DNA from: Nocardioides iriomotensis | GTDB lineage: Bacteria > Actinomycetota > Actinomycetes > Propionibacteriales > Nocardioidaceae | Assembly (NCBI RefSeq): GCF_004168035.1 | Contig: NZ_SDPU01000001.1 | Span: forward strand, 124,001-188,000 | Length of the DNA stretch: 64,000 nucleotides | Direction: 5' to 3' | Shown: in pieces, positions 19,233 through 28,610 of the stretch | Position numbering within the stretch: position 1 is the stretch's first letter | Layout: each line of letters begins with the position of its first letter | Notes under the pieces: generated by a model | What the model saw: the letters and a program-made list of their open reading frames with translations, nothing else | Database searches by the model: none | Told to the model about the DNA's origin: nothing | Translations under genes and position numbers: made by a program

Positions 19233-20216
19233 TCAGGCGGGCGTGGGACGCAGCGGCATGACCGTGGCGCCGCTCACAGCCCGCTCCTCGGGTACGGCGG
19301 TCAGCCCGCGCGTCGAGATCGTCACCACGAGCTCGTCGCCGGAGAGCTTGACCCGGGCCCGGAGGCCCGACCCGAACACCAGCGCGATCGCCGCCGGGCT
19401 CTCGGCGGGACCGCGCATCACGACGTCCTCGGCGCCGTCCTCGGCGGCCTGCCGGGTGGCCGCCCCGAGCAGCCGGGTGCCGATGCCGCGGCGCTGCCAG
19501 CGGTCCTCGACGAGCAGGGACACCTCGGCTCGACCGTCCTCGACCGGCGCGACGGTGGCGAACCCGACGACGTCGCCGCCCGCGACCGCGACCAGCGCGG
19601 TGCCCTCGCCGACCAGCATCCGGCGCGCGAGGCGCAGGTCGAGCCGGGCCAGCGGGGCGCCGTAGTGGCGGAACACGGTGTCGTGCGAGCACCGGCCGTG
19701 CATGGCCATCAGCCCGGCGGTGTCGGCGTACGACGCCTTCCGGACGAGCACGTCGCCGGTGACCGGCGCGGCTTCGGGCACGTCGTCCTGTGGCGGGACG
19801 ACCAGGCCGCGCTCGCGGAGCTCGTCGACCACCTCGGCGAACGCCGCGGCACGCGCGTGCTCGGTGGCGGTCAAGGGGGTCGTTTCGAGCAGGCCGGCCA
19901 GCGCCGCGTCGGGCGACAGGCCTCCGCGCACGACGTCGCGCAGCACGTGCAGGAAGCGGGTGGGGCCGTCGACCAGGGCGTGCTCGGTGCACGCGCCCAC
20001 GGAGACGTGCGCGCCGCCGGCGGACTCGACGAGCGCGGCCACGTCCTCGAGGGCCCAACCGTCGGGCGACCGCAGCACGAGCTCGTCGGTCACGCCGTCC
20101 ACGCCTGGGAAGATCTGCAGCCCGAGGATGTTCACCGACTGCTCGCCGCAGCGGCGCGCCAGCACGGCGAGCGAGCCGGGTCGGTCGGCCAGGGTGGTGC
20201 GGACGCGCCACAACAT
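19233..20216 (-). CDS. ACT domain - GNAT acetyltransferase fusion
   Basis: 327 residues from an ATG with GAGGAGG ribosome site. The N-terminal 75 residues form an ACT-like domain (RVRTTLADRPGSLAVLARRC, then VNILGLQIFPG), the fold that binds amino acids as regulator. A middle helical region follows (about 80-150). The C-terminal GNAT domain spans about 155-300, with acetyl-CoA loop DRWQRRGIGTRLLGAA (R/Q-x-x-G-x-G/A). A simple reading is an acetyltransferase whose activity or stability responds to an amino acid, as known for ACT-GNAT protein lysine acetyltransferases of actinobacteria. Target unknown. Confidence 0.8.
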   Translation of the reverse strand: MLWRVRTTLADRPGSLAVLARRCGEQSVNILGLQIFPGVDGVTDELVLRSPDGWALEDVAALVESAGGAHVSVGACTEHALVDGPTRFLHVLRDVVRGGLSPDAALAGLLETTPLTATEHARAAAFAEVVDELRERGLVVPPQDDVPEAAPVTGDVLVRKASYADTAGLMAMHGRCSHDTVFRHYGAPLARLDLRLARRMLVGEGTALVAVAGGDVVGFATVAPVEDGRAEVSLLVEDRWQRRGIGTRLLGAATRQAAEDGAEDVVMRGPAESPAAIALVFGSGLRARVKLSGDELVVTISTRGLTAVPEERAVSGATVMPLRPTPA

Positions 20217-20318
20217 GGGGTCCTCCTCGAGGTGCTCTGACCGACGGGTGCCGATCCTGGAGCTCCAGCGTGCCGAGGAGGTGTTCCGGGGGTGCTGCGG
20301 CCGTGTTGCGCCCGTGAA

Positions 20319-20346
20319 AACTCTGGCGCCGGAACTCTGGCCCCGG
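20319..20346. repeat. Two adjoining 14-bp direct repeats
   Basis: AACTCTGGCGCCGG (20319-20332) is followed at once by AACTCTGGCCCCGG (20333-20346), one mismatch. They lie between the VOC gene end and the ACT-GNAT start, upstream of the latter by about 100 bp. They could be a paired protein-binding site or the result of a small duplication. Confidence 0.6.
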
Positions 20347-20357
20347 GTCAGTGGTGC

Positions 20358-20768
20358 TCAGGCGACCGCGGCCGGGTCCATCCAGATCAGCTCCCAGAGG
20401 TGGCCGTCGAGGTCGTAGAAGCTGCGGCCGTACATGAAGCCCTCGTCCTGCGGCTCGCGGACCGGCGACCCACCGAGCGCGAGCGCCTTGTCGACCAGGG
20501 CGTCCACCTCGTCGCGCGAGTCCGCCGAGAGCGCCACGGCGACCTCGACGCAGGAGTCGTCGGCGACGGGTTTGCTGACGAACGTGCTGAAGAACGGGCG
20601 GGCCAGCAGCATCACGATCGCCTGCTCGTTGATCACCAGCGAGGCGGCGTTGCTGTCGCTGAAGACGTCGTTGAACGCGAAGCCGAGCTCACCGAAGTAG
20701 GCCCGGGACCTCTCCAGGTCGGACACGGGCAGGTTCACGAACATCATGCGCGGCGCGGACGTCGTCAC
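20358..20768 (-). CDS. VOC-superfamily (glyoxalase-like) protein
   Basis: 136 residues from GTG with a GAGGAG ribosome site. The fold is shown by MMFVNLPVSDLERSRAYFGE at the start and FYDLDGHLWELIWMD at the end, typical of the second half of VOC metal-binding proteins of the YP_0-type lactoylglutathione lyase-like group. Such proteins may be dioxygenases, isomerases or resistance proteins; sequence alone does not decide. The large palindrome at 20852-20913 lies directly upstream and may control it. Confidence 0.8.
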   Translation of the reverse strand: MTTSAPRMMFVNLPVSDLERSRAYFGELGFAFNDVFSDSNAASLVINEQAIVMLLARPFFSTFVSKPVADDSCVEVAVALSADSRDEVDALVDKALALGGSPVREPQDEGFMYGRSFYDLDGHLWELIWMDPAAVA

Positions 20769-20851
20769 GGGGGCTCCTCGCGGTGCGGGTGCAGGGGGCT
20801 TCCTCGTGTTGACCCGCGCGGCGCCCGCAACTCATCGGCCCGGACGCAGAA

Positions 20852-20913
20852 ATACCGATATCGGTAGCTCGGGAGTGACCCATGGGTCACTCCTCGGCTA
20901 CCGATATCGGTAT
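20852..20913. promoter_or_regulatory. 62-bp near-perfect palindrome between groEL and the VOC gene
   Basis: The two 31-base halves are complementary at 28 positions; the three mismatches form one internal block. Three smaller palindromes are nested: ACCGATATCGGT in each outer arm and a perfect 22-bp one centred on CCATGG (20872-20893). In RNA it would fold into one very long hairpin and could terminate groEL transcription. As DNA the twin ACCGATATCGGT sites, with their flanking TA, look like two copies of one operator, about 84 bp upstream of the VOC start. Confidence 0.65.
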
Positions 20914-20943
20914 CTGGTGGTGCTCAGGTGGGAGCGCGCTCGG

Positions 20944-22635
<1,692 letters not shown>

Positions 22636-22677
22636 TCAGCCCCGTCCGGCCCGATCTGTCAGGCCAGCCGGGGCTGA
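22636..22677 (-). promoter_or_regulatory. Stem-loop in the groES-groEL spacer
   Basis: TCAGCCCC (22636-22643) pairs with GGGGCTGA (22670-22677); inner GGCC blocks extend it. In the mRNA it stands just after groES. Such spacer hairpins may slow read-through, set the groES to groEL ratio, or mark an RNA cleavage site, as reported for the mycobacterial groES-groEL1 message. Confidence 0.5.
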
Positions 22678-22697
22678 TTCACGTGCGGGTGCCTGGA

Positions 22698-22991
22698 TCA
22701 GGCGATGACCGCGAGGACGTCGCGGGCGGAGAGGATGAGGTACTCCTCGCCGGAGTACTTGACCTCGGTGCCGCCGTACTTGCTGTAGATGACCTTGTCG
22801 CCGACGTTCACGTCGAGCGGGACGCGGTTGCCGTTGTCGTCGATGCGACCCGGACCGATCGCGAGGACCTCGCCCTCCTGGGGCTTCTCCTTGGCGGTGT
22901 CCGGAATGACCAGGCCGGAAGCCGTGGTCTGCTCGGCGTCGAGGGGCTTCACGACGATCCGGTCCTCGAGCGGCTTGATGTTGACCGACAC
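22698..22991 (-). CDS. groES: 10-kDa co-chaperonin GroES
   Basis: 97 residues. The sequence matches actinobacterial Gro[22 protein letters not shown], the mobile loop [35 protein letters not shown] and [12 protein letters not shown]. An ATG at 23006 is also in frame, but GTG at 22991 is chosen because GGAGGT, which lies within those extra codons, is a good ribosome site for it and the resulting length equals known GroES. It caps the GroEL ring. The promoter at 23114-23142 carries CIRCE-type arms, so HrcA repression is expected. Confidence 0.95.
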   Translation of the reverse strand: MSVNIKPLEDRIVVKPLDAEQTTASGLVIPDTAKEKPQEGEVLAIGPGRIDDNGNRVPLDVNVGDKVIYSKYGGTEVKYSGEEYLILSARDVLAVIA

Positions 22992-23082
22992 GGTGTCGAC
23001 CTCCACTTTCCCGTTTGATCTCTCAGAAGGCTGGTTGAAGGGCCCACGAGCGCCGTCGCGGGGGTCGCACCTGAGCCCAGAT

Positions 23083-23136
23083 CTGGCACCCTCACAGGGA
23101 GAGTGCTAACGCGAATCTATGCCCCGGTTAGCACTC
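23083..23136 (-). promoter_or_regulatory. CIRCE-type HrcA operator of groES-groEL, with an extra outer arm
   Basis: Reading the minus strand, TTAGCACTC (plus 23101-23109), nine bases, then GGGTGCCAG (23083-23091) forms CIRCE with one perfect arm and one arm matching 6 of 9. A second perfect GAGTGCTAA (plus 23128-23136) lies on the other side, 18 bases away, inside the promoter spacer. The two perfect arms thus face in the order opposite to a normal CIRCE. Confidence 0.75.
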
Positions 23137-23142
23137 GGTCAA
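23114..23142 (-). promoter_or_regulatory. Sigma-70-type promoter of groES-groEL
   Basis: On the minus strand TTGACC (23142-23137) is followed by 17 bases and TAGATT (23119-23114). Perfect heat-shock operator arms lie in the spacer and directly after the -10 box, so bound repressor would block polymerase. The leader to the GTG is about 115 bases. Confidence 0.75.
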
Positions 23143-23193
23143 GTCGAGTGCCAGCCCCACTCGTGGACACCGGGCACTGGCAGGATGGCCCGC

Positions 23194-24372
23194 ATGGACC
23201 TCGCCGCGTTCCGTGCCCTGCTGACGCCGGCGGGAGAGGCTCTCCTCGCGCGCGCGGCCGAGGTGTACGACGCGACCGGGGGCGACGCGCTGCGCACCGT
23301 CACGCTCCTGCGCAAGGAGCCCGACGTCGAGGCGGCGGTCGCCTCCGCGGCCCTCACCCAGGTCGAGCTGCGGCGGCGGGCCACGGCCAAGCTCGGCGCG
23401 GACGCGGCCCGGATGTACTTCACGCCCGACGGGCTCGAGCAGGCCACCCGGCTCCGGGTCGCCCAGCACCGCGCCGCGCGGGTGGCGCTCGCCGACCCCG
23501 GCTCGGTCCTCGACCTCGGCTGCGGGATCGGCGGCGACCTGGTGGCCTTCGCGCGGGCCGGTCTCACGGCGGCCGGCATCGACCGCGACGAGCTGCGGGT
23601 CGAGGTGGCCCGGGCGAACCTCGACGCGCTCGGCCTCGGCGGCGCCGTGCAGGTCGCCGACGCCGAGGGTCTGGACACCTCCGGCTTCGGCGTCGTGTTC
23701 GCCGACCCGGCCCGCCGTACGTCGGCAGGGCGTGTGTTCGACGTCGACGGCTGGTCGCCCCCGTGGTCGTTCGCCGAGGCGCTGCTGCACCGGCCGTCGT
23801 GCGTGAAGGTTGCGCCGGGCATCCCCCACGACCTGGTGCCGGACGGCGTGGAGGCGGAGTTCGTCAGCGACGAGGGCGACGTCAAGGAGGCGTCGCTGTG
23901 GTCGCCCGCGCTGGCGACCGTGCGCCGTCGCGCGACGGTGATCCGGCCCAGCGGCCTGGCGACGCTGACCGACGAGGACGACCCGGGCGAGCAGGGCCTG
24001 CGCGGGGTCGGACGGTTCCTCTACGAGCCCGACGGCGCGGTGATCCGGGCCGGCCTGGTCACCGCGGTCGCCGCCGGTGTGAAGGGCGGGCTGGTCGACC
24101 CGCACATCGCCTACGTCACCAGTGACGACGCGTTCACGACGCCGTTCGCACGTTCGTACGAGGTGCTCGCCGAGCTGCCGTTCAAGGAGAAGCAGCTCAA
24201 GGCCGCCCTGCGCGAGCGGGGCATCGGCCGGGTCACGATCAAGAAGCGCGGCGTCGACGTCGTCCCCGAGGAGCTGCGCAGGCGGCTCGCGCTGGTCGGC
24301 GACGACGAGGCGACGCTGGTGATGACCCGGGTCGCCGGCGAGGGGACGACCCTGCTGGTCCGGCCGTTCTGA
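23194..24372 (+). CDS. THUMP-like domain SAM-dependent methyltransferase
   Basis: 392 residues. An N-terminal helical region of about 85 residues (FRALLTPAGEALLARAAEVY) precedes the methyltransferase core with SAM motif VLDLGCGIGGDLVAFARAG near residue 110 and VFADPARRTSAGR near 170. The C-terminal THUMP-like part ends KKRGVDVVPEELRRRL, with LVMTRVAGEGTTLLVRPF at the end. Proteins with this layout are widespread in actinobacteria and lack a proven substrate, presumably RNA. ATG 23194 is preceded by CAGGAT and seven bases, as for a leaderless message; an ATG nine bases earlier is the alternative. Divergent from groES. Confidence 0.83.
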   Translation: MDLAAFRALLTPAGEALLARAAEVYDATGGDALRTVTLLRKEPDVEAAVASAALTQVELRRRATAKLGADAARMYFTPDGLEQATRLRVAQHRAARVALADPGSVLDLGCGIGGDLVAFARAGLTAAGIDRDELRVEVARANLDALGLGGAVQVADAEGLDTSGFGVVFADPARRTSAGRVFDVDGWSPPWSFAEALLHRPSCVKVAPGIPHDLVPDGVEAEFVSDEGDVKEASLWSPALATVRRRATVIRPSGLATLTDEDDPGEQGLRGVGRFLYEPDGAVIRAGLVTAVAAGVKGGLVDPHIAYVTSDDAFTTPFARSYEVLAELPFKEKQLKAALRERGIGRVTIKKRGVDVVPEELRRRLALVGDDEATLVMTRVAGEGTTLLVRPF

Positions 24373-24381
24373 CCGAGCGCG

Positions 24382-25224
24382 TCAGCGCCAGAGCTCGGCG
24401 AGCGGTCCGGCCAGCGCACGTCCCTGGGCGTGGCCGGCTCGAGCCGCGGGCGCCCGCGTCGACGGGTCCATGAGGTTGTCGCCGAACGCGGCGAGGGCGT
24501 CGTCGTCCGGCAGGACGGTCTCGACCCGGCTGCCGCCGGCCCGGAGCTCGTCGACCTGCGCGGCGAGGTGCTGGCCCCACGCCAGCGGGGTGCGGGTCCG
24601 CCCGCCGAGCGGGGACAGCACGAGCACCCGCGCGCACCCGGTCGCCAGGTCGGCGTTCTCGTTGCGCCGGTATCCGCCGTCGAGGTACCGCGCCTCCCCC
24701 ACGGCGTACGGCGCCCCGCTGGACGTGCTCGCGGCGACCGCGTCCACGAGCGCGACCCCGCTGTGCCGGTCGAGCACGACCGGATCGCCGGTCCGGGCGT
24801 CGACCGCGGTGACCCGCAGGTCGCGCTGCGGCCACTCCTGGCTGGGGAGCCGGGCCGCGACGATCGAGCGCCAGCGCGCCGACCACGCCCCGGCCGCGTC
24901 CAGCGCGAGCGCCGCCGCGCCCAGCCTGCGCCGCATGTCGGCCGGGTCCTCGGAGGCGGCGATGACGCGCGCGGTCCGCTCCTGGTGGTCGACGGACGGC
25001 CGGCCCGGGCGCGGTGGCGGCACCGGGGCGGTGACCACCTCGGCGTACAGCGCCGCCGGGCTCGCAGCGGTGACCTGGGCAGCGGCGGTCGCCCCCGCGG
25101 AGGTCCCGACGAGCAGGTCCGCGTCGGTGACGTCCAGCCCGGCATCGAGCAGACCGGCGAGGACACCGATCAGCCAGGCGTTGCCGGCGGACCCACCACC
25201 ACCGAGGACCAAGGCTCGCTCCAT
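24382..25224 (-). CDS. Patatin-like phospholipase
   Basis: 280 residues. Oxyanion loop VLGGGGSAGNAWLIGVLAGL at the N-terminus, nucleophile elbow GTSAG near residue 39 and catalytic Asp in YLDGGYRRNENAD near 190: all three parts of the Ser-Asp dyad architecture are present. Members hydrolyse acyl chains from phospholipids or other esters, acting in cytoplasm or at the membrane. No signal peptide. The start lies 2 bp after the MmcQ/YjbR gene's stop, and that gene in turn follows the AraC gene by 3 bp, so the three form an operon. Confidence 0.88.
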   Translation of the reverse strand: MERALVLGGGGSAGNAWLIGVLAGLLDAGLDVTDADLLVGTSAGATAAAQVTAASPAALYAEVVTAPVPPPRPGRPSVDHQERTARVIAASEDPADMRRRLGAAALALDAAGAWSARWRSIVAARLPSQEWPQRDLRVTAVDARTGDPVVLDRHSGVALVDAVAASTSSGAPYAVGEARYLDGGYRRNENADLATGCARVLVLSPLGGRTRTPLAWGQHLAAQVDELRAGGSRVETVLPDDDALAAFGDNLMDPSTRAPAARAGHAQGRALAGPLAELWR

Positions 25225-25226
25225 CG

Positions 25227-25526
25227 CTAGCGGTTCTCCCGCCAGGCGTCCTGGAGCAGCTCCGCGACCACGTCCGCGTCGCACGCGGTGAGGTCGACCC
25301 GGACCGCGGCCAGGCGCGTGCCCCACCACTGCTCCTCGGCCCAGCCCGGCCACTCAGCGACGGCAGCGCGGATCTCCGCCTCGGGCAGCATCAGGCGCAG
25401 GTGCGTCTCGTCGGGCAGGGTCGCGAAGATCCGCCGCGTCGTCCGGAACGACGGGAAGCCGTGGTGGTCGCGCTCCTCCGTGCCGTCGAGGCCGAGCGCG
25501 AGCGTCCGCACGTCGTCGTGGTCCAC
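25227..25526 (-). CDS. MmcQ/YjbR family DNA-binding-fold protein
   Basis: 99 residues from GTG. The fold is suggested by EERDHHGFPSFRTTRRIFATL, LRLMLPEAEIRAAV and WWGTRLAAVRVDL, the usual order in MmcQ/YjbR-like small proteins of actinobacteria. The fold resembles phage CyaY-like or DNA-binding proteins, but no function is established. It lies between the AraC regulator and the patatin gene with gaps of only 2-3 bp. Confidence 0.75.
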   Translation of the reverse strand: MDHDDVRTLALGLDGTEERDHHGFPSFRTTRRIFATLPDETHLRLMLPEAEIRAAVAEWPGWAEEQWWGTRLAAVRVDLTACDADVVAELLQDAWRENR

Positions 25527-25529
25527 GGC

Positions 25530-26348
25530 TCAGGCCTCCTTGCGGTAGGTCTCGGGCGGCGTGCCGACCACGGCGGTGAACGCGCGGGTCAGGTGAGCCT
25601 GGTCGGCGAAGCCGAGCTCGACGGCGAGCGCGGCCCAGTCGACCGGCTCGCCGCGGTGCGCGACGGCGGCCGCGTCGAGGATCCTGCAGCGGGCGATCAC
25701 CCACTTCGGGCCGATCCCGACGTACTCCCCGAACAGCCGCTGCAGCGACCGCAGGCTCATCGCCGCCCGGCCGGCCAGGTCCTCCGCGCGGGTCAGGCCA
25801 CGGTCGCGCTCGACCTCCGCGACCAGGTCGCGGACCCGCTCGACCGTGGGGTCGGGCTCGACGCCCACCGCGTCGAGGTAGCCCTCCAGCGCGACGACCA
25901 TCGCGGCCACGTCGTCGGTGTCGAGGACCACTGCGGCCGCCGGACGGTCGTCGACGCCCAGCACCTCCGCCGCCGGTACGACGCGGTCGGCGAGCGCGCT
26001 GACCGGGCCGCGGAGCAGCGGGCGGAACGCGCCGGGGTGGAAGGCGGCGCCGAGGGTGTGCCCGCGGCCGACCAGCCGGCGCTCGAACGGCTGCCGGGTG
26101 AGGCCGTGCACCAGCAGCCGGCCGTGCTCGGCGGCGACGTGCACGCGCGGCTGCGGCACGACCTGCTGCGTGTGCGGGGCGGCGAGGTCCCACCCGACGT
26201 ACCAGTGGTAGTCCACGAGCCCCGCCCACCGCTCCCCGGCGGGGACCCGCTGCACGTCGACGTGCCGGGCGGCCTCGGTCGGCCGCACGATCGCGTCGGG
26301 CCTGCCGACGGGCGGCTCGTCCGACGGCTGGACGGCGACGCTGGCCAT
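25530..26348 (-). CDS. AraC-family transcriptional regulator with N-terminal cupin-like domain
   Basis: 272 residues. The N-terminal domain (about 1-150) has YHWYVGWDLAAPHTQQVVPQ and GHTLGAAFHPGAFRPLL, the pattern of the DUF6597-type sensor in AraC proteins. The C-terminal AraC double helix-turn-helix starts at about 165: AAMSLRSLQRLFGEYVGIGP, then LGFADQAHLTRAFTAVVGTP. It heads a three-gene operon and is divergent from the DUF3224 gene over 63 bp. The start codon has TACCCT six bases upstream, consistent with a leaderless transcript. Confidence 0.9.
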   Translation of the reverse strand: MASVAVQPSDEPPVGRPDAIVRPTEAARHVDVQRVPAGERWAGLVDYHWYVGWDLAAPHTQQVVPQPRVHVAAEHGRLLVHGLTRQPFERRLVGRGHTLGAAFHPGAFRPLLRGPVSALADRVVPAAEVLGVDDRPAAAVVLDTDDVAAMVVALEGYLDAVGVEPDPTVERVRDLVAEVERDRGLTRAEDLAGRAAMSLRSLQRLFGEYVGIGPKWVIARCRILDAAAVAHRGEPVDWAALAVELGFADQAHLTRAFTAVVGTPPETYRKEA

Positions 26349-26411
26349 GCCCGCAGGGTATGTCGCGTTCCTTCAAGCCCGCGCCGTCTGCGCATCCGTA
26401 GCGTCCACGCC

Positions 26412-26855
26412 ATGACCTACACACGCACTGCCAAGGCCCGCTTCACGGTCGCCTCGTGGGACGAGGACGTCGTCGTCGACCTCGACGGCGAGGAGGCCGG
26501 GACGACCTCGGGCGAGGCCTACTACCCGCGCCGCGGCTGGACCAACGCCCGCTGCGGCTACTCCTACACCGGCGACATCGAGGGCACGTCGGTGGCGACG
26601 TCGTTCATCGCGTACAAGCCGGAGGGCGCGCCGTTCGTCGGGTTCGAGCACGTCACCGGGAGCGTCGACGGGCACGACGGGTCGTTCGTGCTGCGGGCGA
26701 CCGGGTGGCAGGACGCCGGCTCGGTGCGGGCCAACCTGGAGGTCGTCCCCGGGCTGGGCACCGGCGGCCTGGAGTCGCTGCGCGGCGAGGGCGAGCTGGA
26801 GATCTCCGGGCACAGCGACGACGGCTACGAGCTGGTGCTGCGCTACGACCTCTGA
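26412..26855 (+). CDS. DUF3224 family protein
   Basis: 147 residues. Sequence features of DUF3224 are present: the N-terminal ARFTVASWDE, GDIEGTSVATSFIAY in the middle, GFEHVTGSVDGHDGSFVLRA, and the C-terminal beta strand YELVLRYDL. The predicted all-beta barrel resembles an allene oxide cyclase-like fold; no reaction is established. A TAGCGT box (26399-26404) seven bases before the ATG suggests a leaderless message. Divergent from the AraC regulator, which may control it. Confidence 0.82.
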   Translation: MTYTRTAKARFTVASWDEDVVVDLDGEEAGTTSGEAYYPRRGWTNARCGYSYTGDIEGTSVATSFIAYKPEGAPFVGFEHVTGSVDGHDGSFVLRATGWQDAGSVRANLEVVPGLGTGGLESLRGEGELEISGHSDDGYELVLRYDL

Positions 26856-26857
26856 GC

Positions 26858-28531
26858 TCAGCAGCCGGTTCGGCCGACCCCGCCGACCGGCACGGGCAGG
26901 TGTCCCGGGGCGGGCTGCCTGCCGAGCAGCACGCCGGTCAGCGCGGACAGCGCGCCCGGCGTGGTGCCGTAGGTCGCGAGCTTGACCCGAGCCCTGCTGG
27001 CGCCCAGGACGTACGGCCGGTCGAGCGCCACGACCACGTCGCCCGGCCCGGCCGGGTCGCCGTACCCGAGGAGGCGGACGACCGTGGCGGGCCACTTCGC
27101 CTTCTTCTTCGGCTTCGCCGTCGCGATCGTGACGCCGGCACCGGTCAGGTAGGGACGCAGCCGGGCGACGTCGGTCGGGTCGCCCGTCAGCCGGACCGTG
27201 CGGCCCACGAGCCGTCCGCTGCACGGGCCGGCGACCGAGGTCACGGCGGCGGCGGACCAGCGGGCGGAGACGGCGCGGCCGGAGCCGGGCGGCTTCGGCT
27301 TCGTGCCCCGGGCCTTCTGGTGCAGCAGCAGCGCGACCTGGCGGGTGGCGGCCTGGACCAGCCGCTCCGAGGACAGCCGTCCGGACCTCACGGCCTGGAC
27401 GATGCCGTCGCGGGCCTCGCGCGGCGACGGCGGCATCAGCAGCACGTCGGCGCCGGCGGCGAGGGCGCGGACGGCGGCCCGGGCGGAGCCGAAGCGGTCG
27501 GCGACGGCGTTCATGTCGAGCGCGTCGGTGACGACGAGCCCCTCGAACCCCAGCCGGTCGCGGAGCTGGCCGGTGATGACCTTCGTGGAGAGCGAGGAGG
27601 GCATGCCGGGGTCGACCGAGCGGACGTCGACATGGCCGACCATCACCGCGGGCAGGCCGGCGTCGATGCCGGCGCGGAACGGCACGTAGTCGGTGCGCTC
27701 GAGCTCGGCGGCCGTCCGCCGCTGCACCGGCAGCGCGAGGTGGCTGTCGGTCGTGAGGCCGCCGTGGCCCGGGAAGTGCTTGAGGACCGGTACGACGCCG
27801 CGCGACGTGTAGCCGCGGGCGGACGCGACCACGTGCTCGGCGACGACCTGCGGCCGGGATGATGCCGAGCGGCTGCCGATCGCGGCGTCGGCCGCGCCGA
27901 CCGTGACGTCGGCGTCGGGCGCGAAGTCGGTCGTGAAGCCCAGGCCGGCGAGCTCCGCCCCAGACGCCGCCGCGGCCGCCCGCGTGAGGCCCGGGTCGGC
28001 CGCCGCGCCGGCCGTCATGAACGCCGGGAAGCGGGTGCCCCCGGTGACCCGCTCGACGAGGCCGCCCTCCTGGTCGACGGAGATCGTCACCGGGAAGCGC
28101 CGGCCGGCGGCCTTCGCGGACCGCTGGAGGGCGCGGTTCTCGCCACGGATCTGGTCGTTGCTGCTGATGTTGTCGCTGAACACGACGACGCCGCCCAGGT
28201 GCAGGCCGTTGACCAGACGGGTCGGGGCGGTGGTGCCGCGGTAGCGCGCCACGATCACCTGGCCGGCCCGCTCCTTCAGGGACAGGTCGGCGACGAGGGC
28301 CCGGGCACGCTCGATCTCGTCGGCAGTCGGCCCCCAGCCGGTGCGGATCGGCAGCGGCTCCTCGCGGTCCTGGTCGCCGGCGGCGGGCGCGGCGGCCCAG
28401 GCCCGGGGACCGGACTGGTCGGCGAGGGCCTCGGCGGTGAGCACCGCCTGGTCGCCGTCGTCGGCGCGGGTGCACGCGGGCAGGAGGAGCAGGGCGGCCA
28501 CCGCCGCCGACAGTGCTCCCCGGGAACGCAT
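26858..28531 (-). CDS. Glycoside hydrolase family 3 lipoprotein (NagZ-type beta-N-acetylglucosaminidase)
   Basis: 557 residues. Lipoprotein signal MRSRGALSAAVAALLLLPAC with Cys20. The GH3 barrel spans about 65-400, with SVDQEGGLVERV and the NagZ signature KHFPGHGGLTTDSH, in which His acts as part of the catalytic acid pair; the nucleophile Asp is in VVTDALDMNAV. About 150 further residues form a Rossmann-like C-terminal domain not present in short Gram-negative NagZ. It would cleave N-acetylglucosamine from muropeptides outside the membrane, a recycling or remodelling role. Confidence 0.88.
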   Translation of the reverse strand: MRSRGALSAAVAALLLLPACTRADDGDQAVLTAEALADQSGPRAWAAAPAAGDQDREEPLPIRTGWGPTADEIERARALVADLSLKERAGQVIVARYRGTTAPTRLVNGLHLGGVVVFSDNISSNDQIRGENRALQRSAKAAGRRFPVTISVDQEGGLVERVTGGTRFPAFMTAGAAADPGLTRAAAAASGAELAGLGFTTDFAPDADVTVGAADAAIGSRSASSRPQVVAEHVVASARGYTSRGVVPVLKHFPGHGGLTTDSHLALPVQRRTAAELERTDYVPFRAGIDAGLPAVMVGHVDVRSVDPGMPSSLSTKVITGQLRDRLGFEGLVVTDALDMNAVADRFGSARAAVRALAAGADVLLMPPSPREARDGIVQAVRSGRLSSERLVQAATRQVALLLHQKARGTKPKPPGSGRAVSARWSAAAVTSVAGPCSGRLVGRTVRLTGDPTDVARLRPYLTGAGVTIATAKPKKKAKWPATVVRLLGYGDPAGPGDVVVALDRPYVLGASRARVKLATYGTTPGALSALTGVLLGRQPAPGHLPVPVGGVGRTGC

Positions 28532-28573
28532 CGACCGCACGATGCCAGTGTGCGTGCGACCCGAACAAATCGG

Positions 28574-28602
28574 TTGGGACTCGCGAAGTCCGTCCCTAGC
28601 GT
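28574..28602 (+). promoter_or_regulatory. Promoter of a leaderless GNAT gene
   Basis: TTGGGA (28574-28579), 17 bases, TAGCGT (28597-28602). The ATG begins at 28611, so transcription would start at or within a base or two of the start codon. No ribosome site is visible. Confidence 0.55.
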
Positions 28603-28610
28603 GTGCTGTC

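Noticed and set aside
20852-20913. CRISPR-like repeat array at the palindromic repeats
   Set aside because: There are only two copies of ACCGATATCGGT and no regular spacers; the whole stretch is one palindrome.
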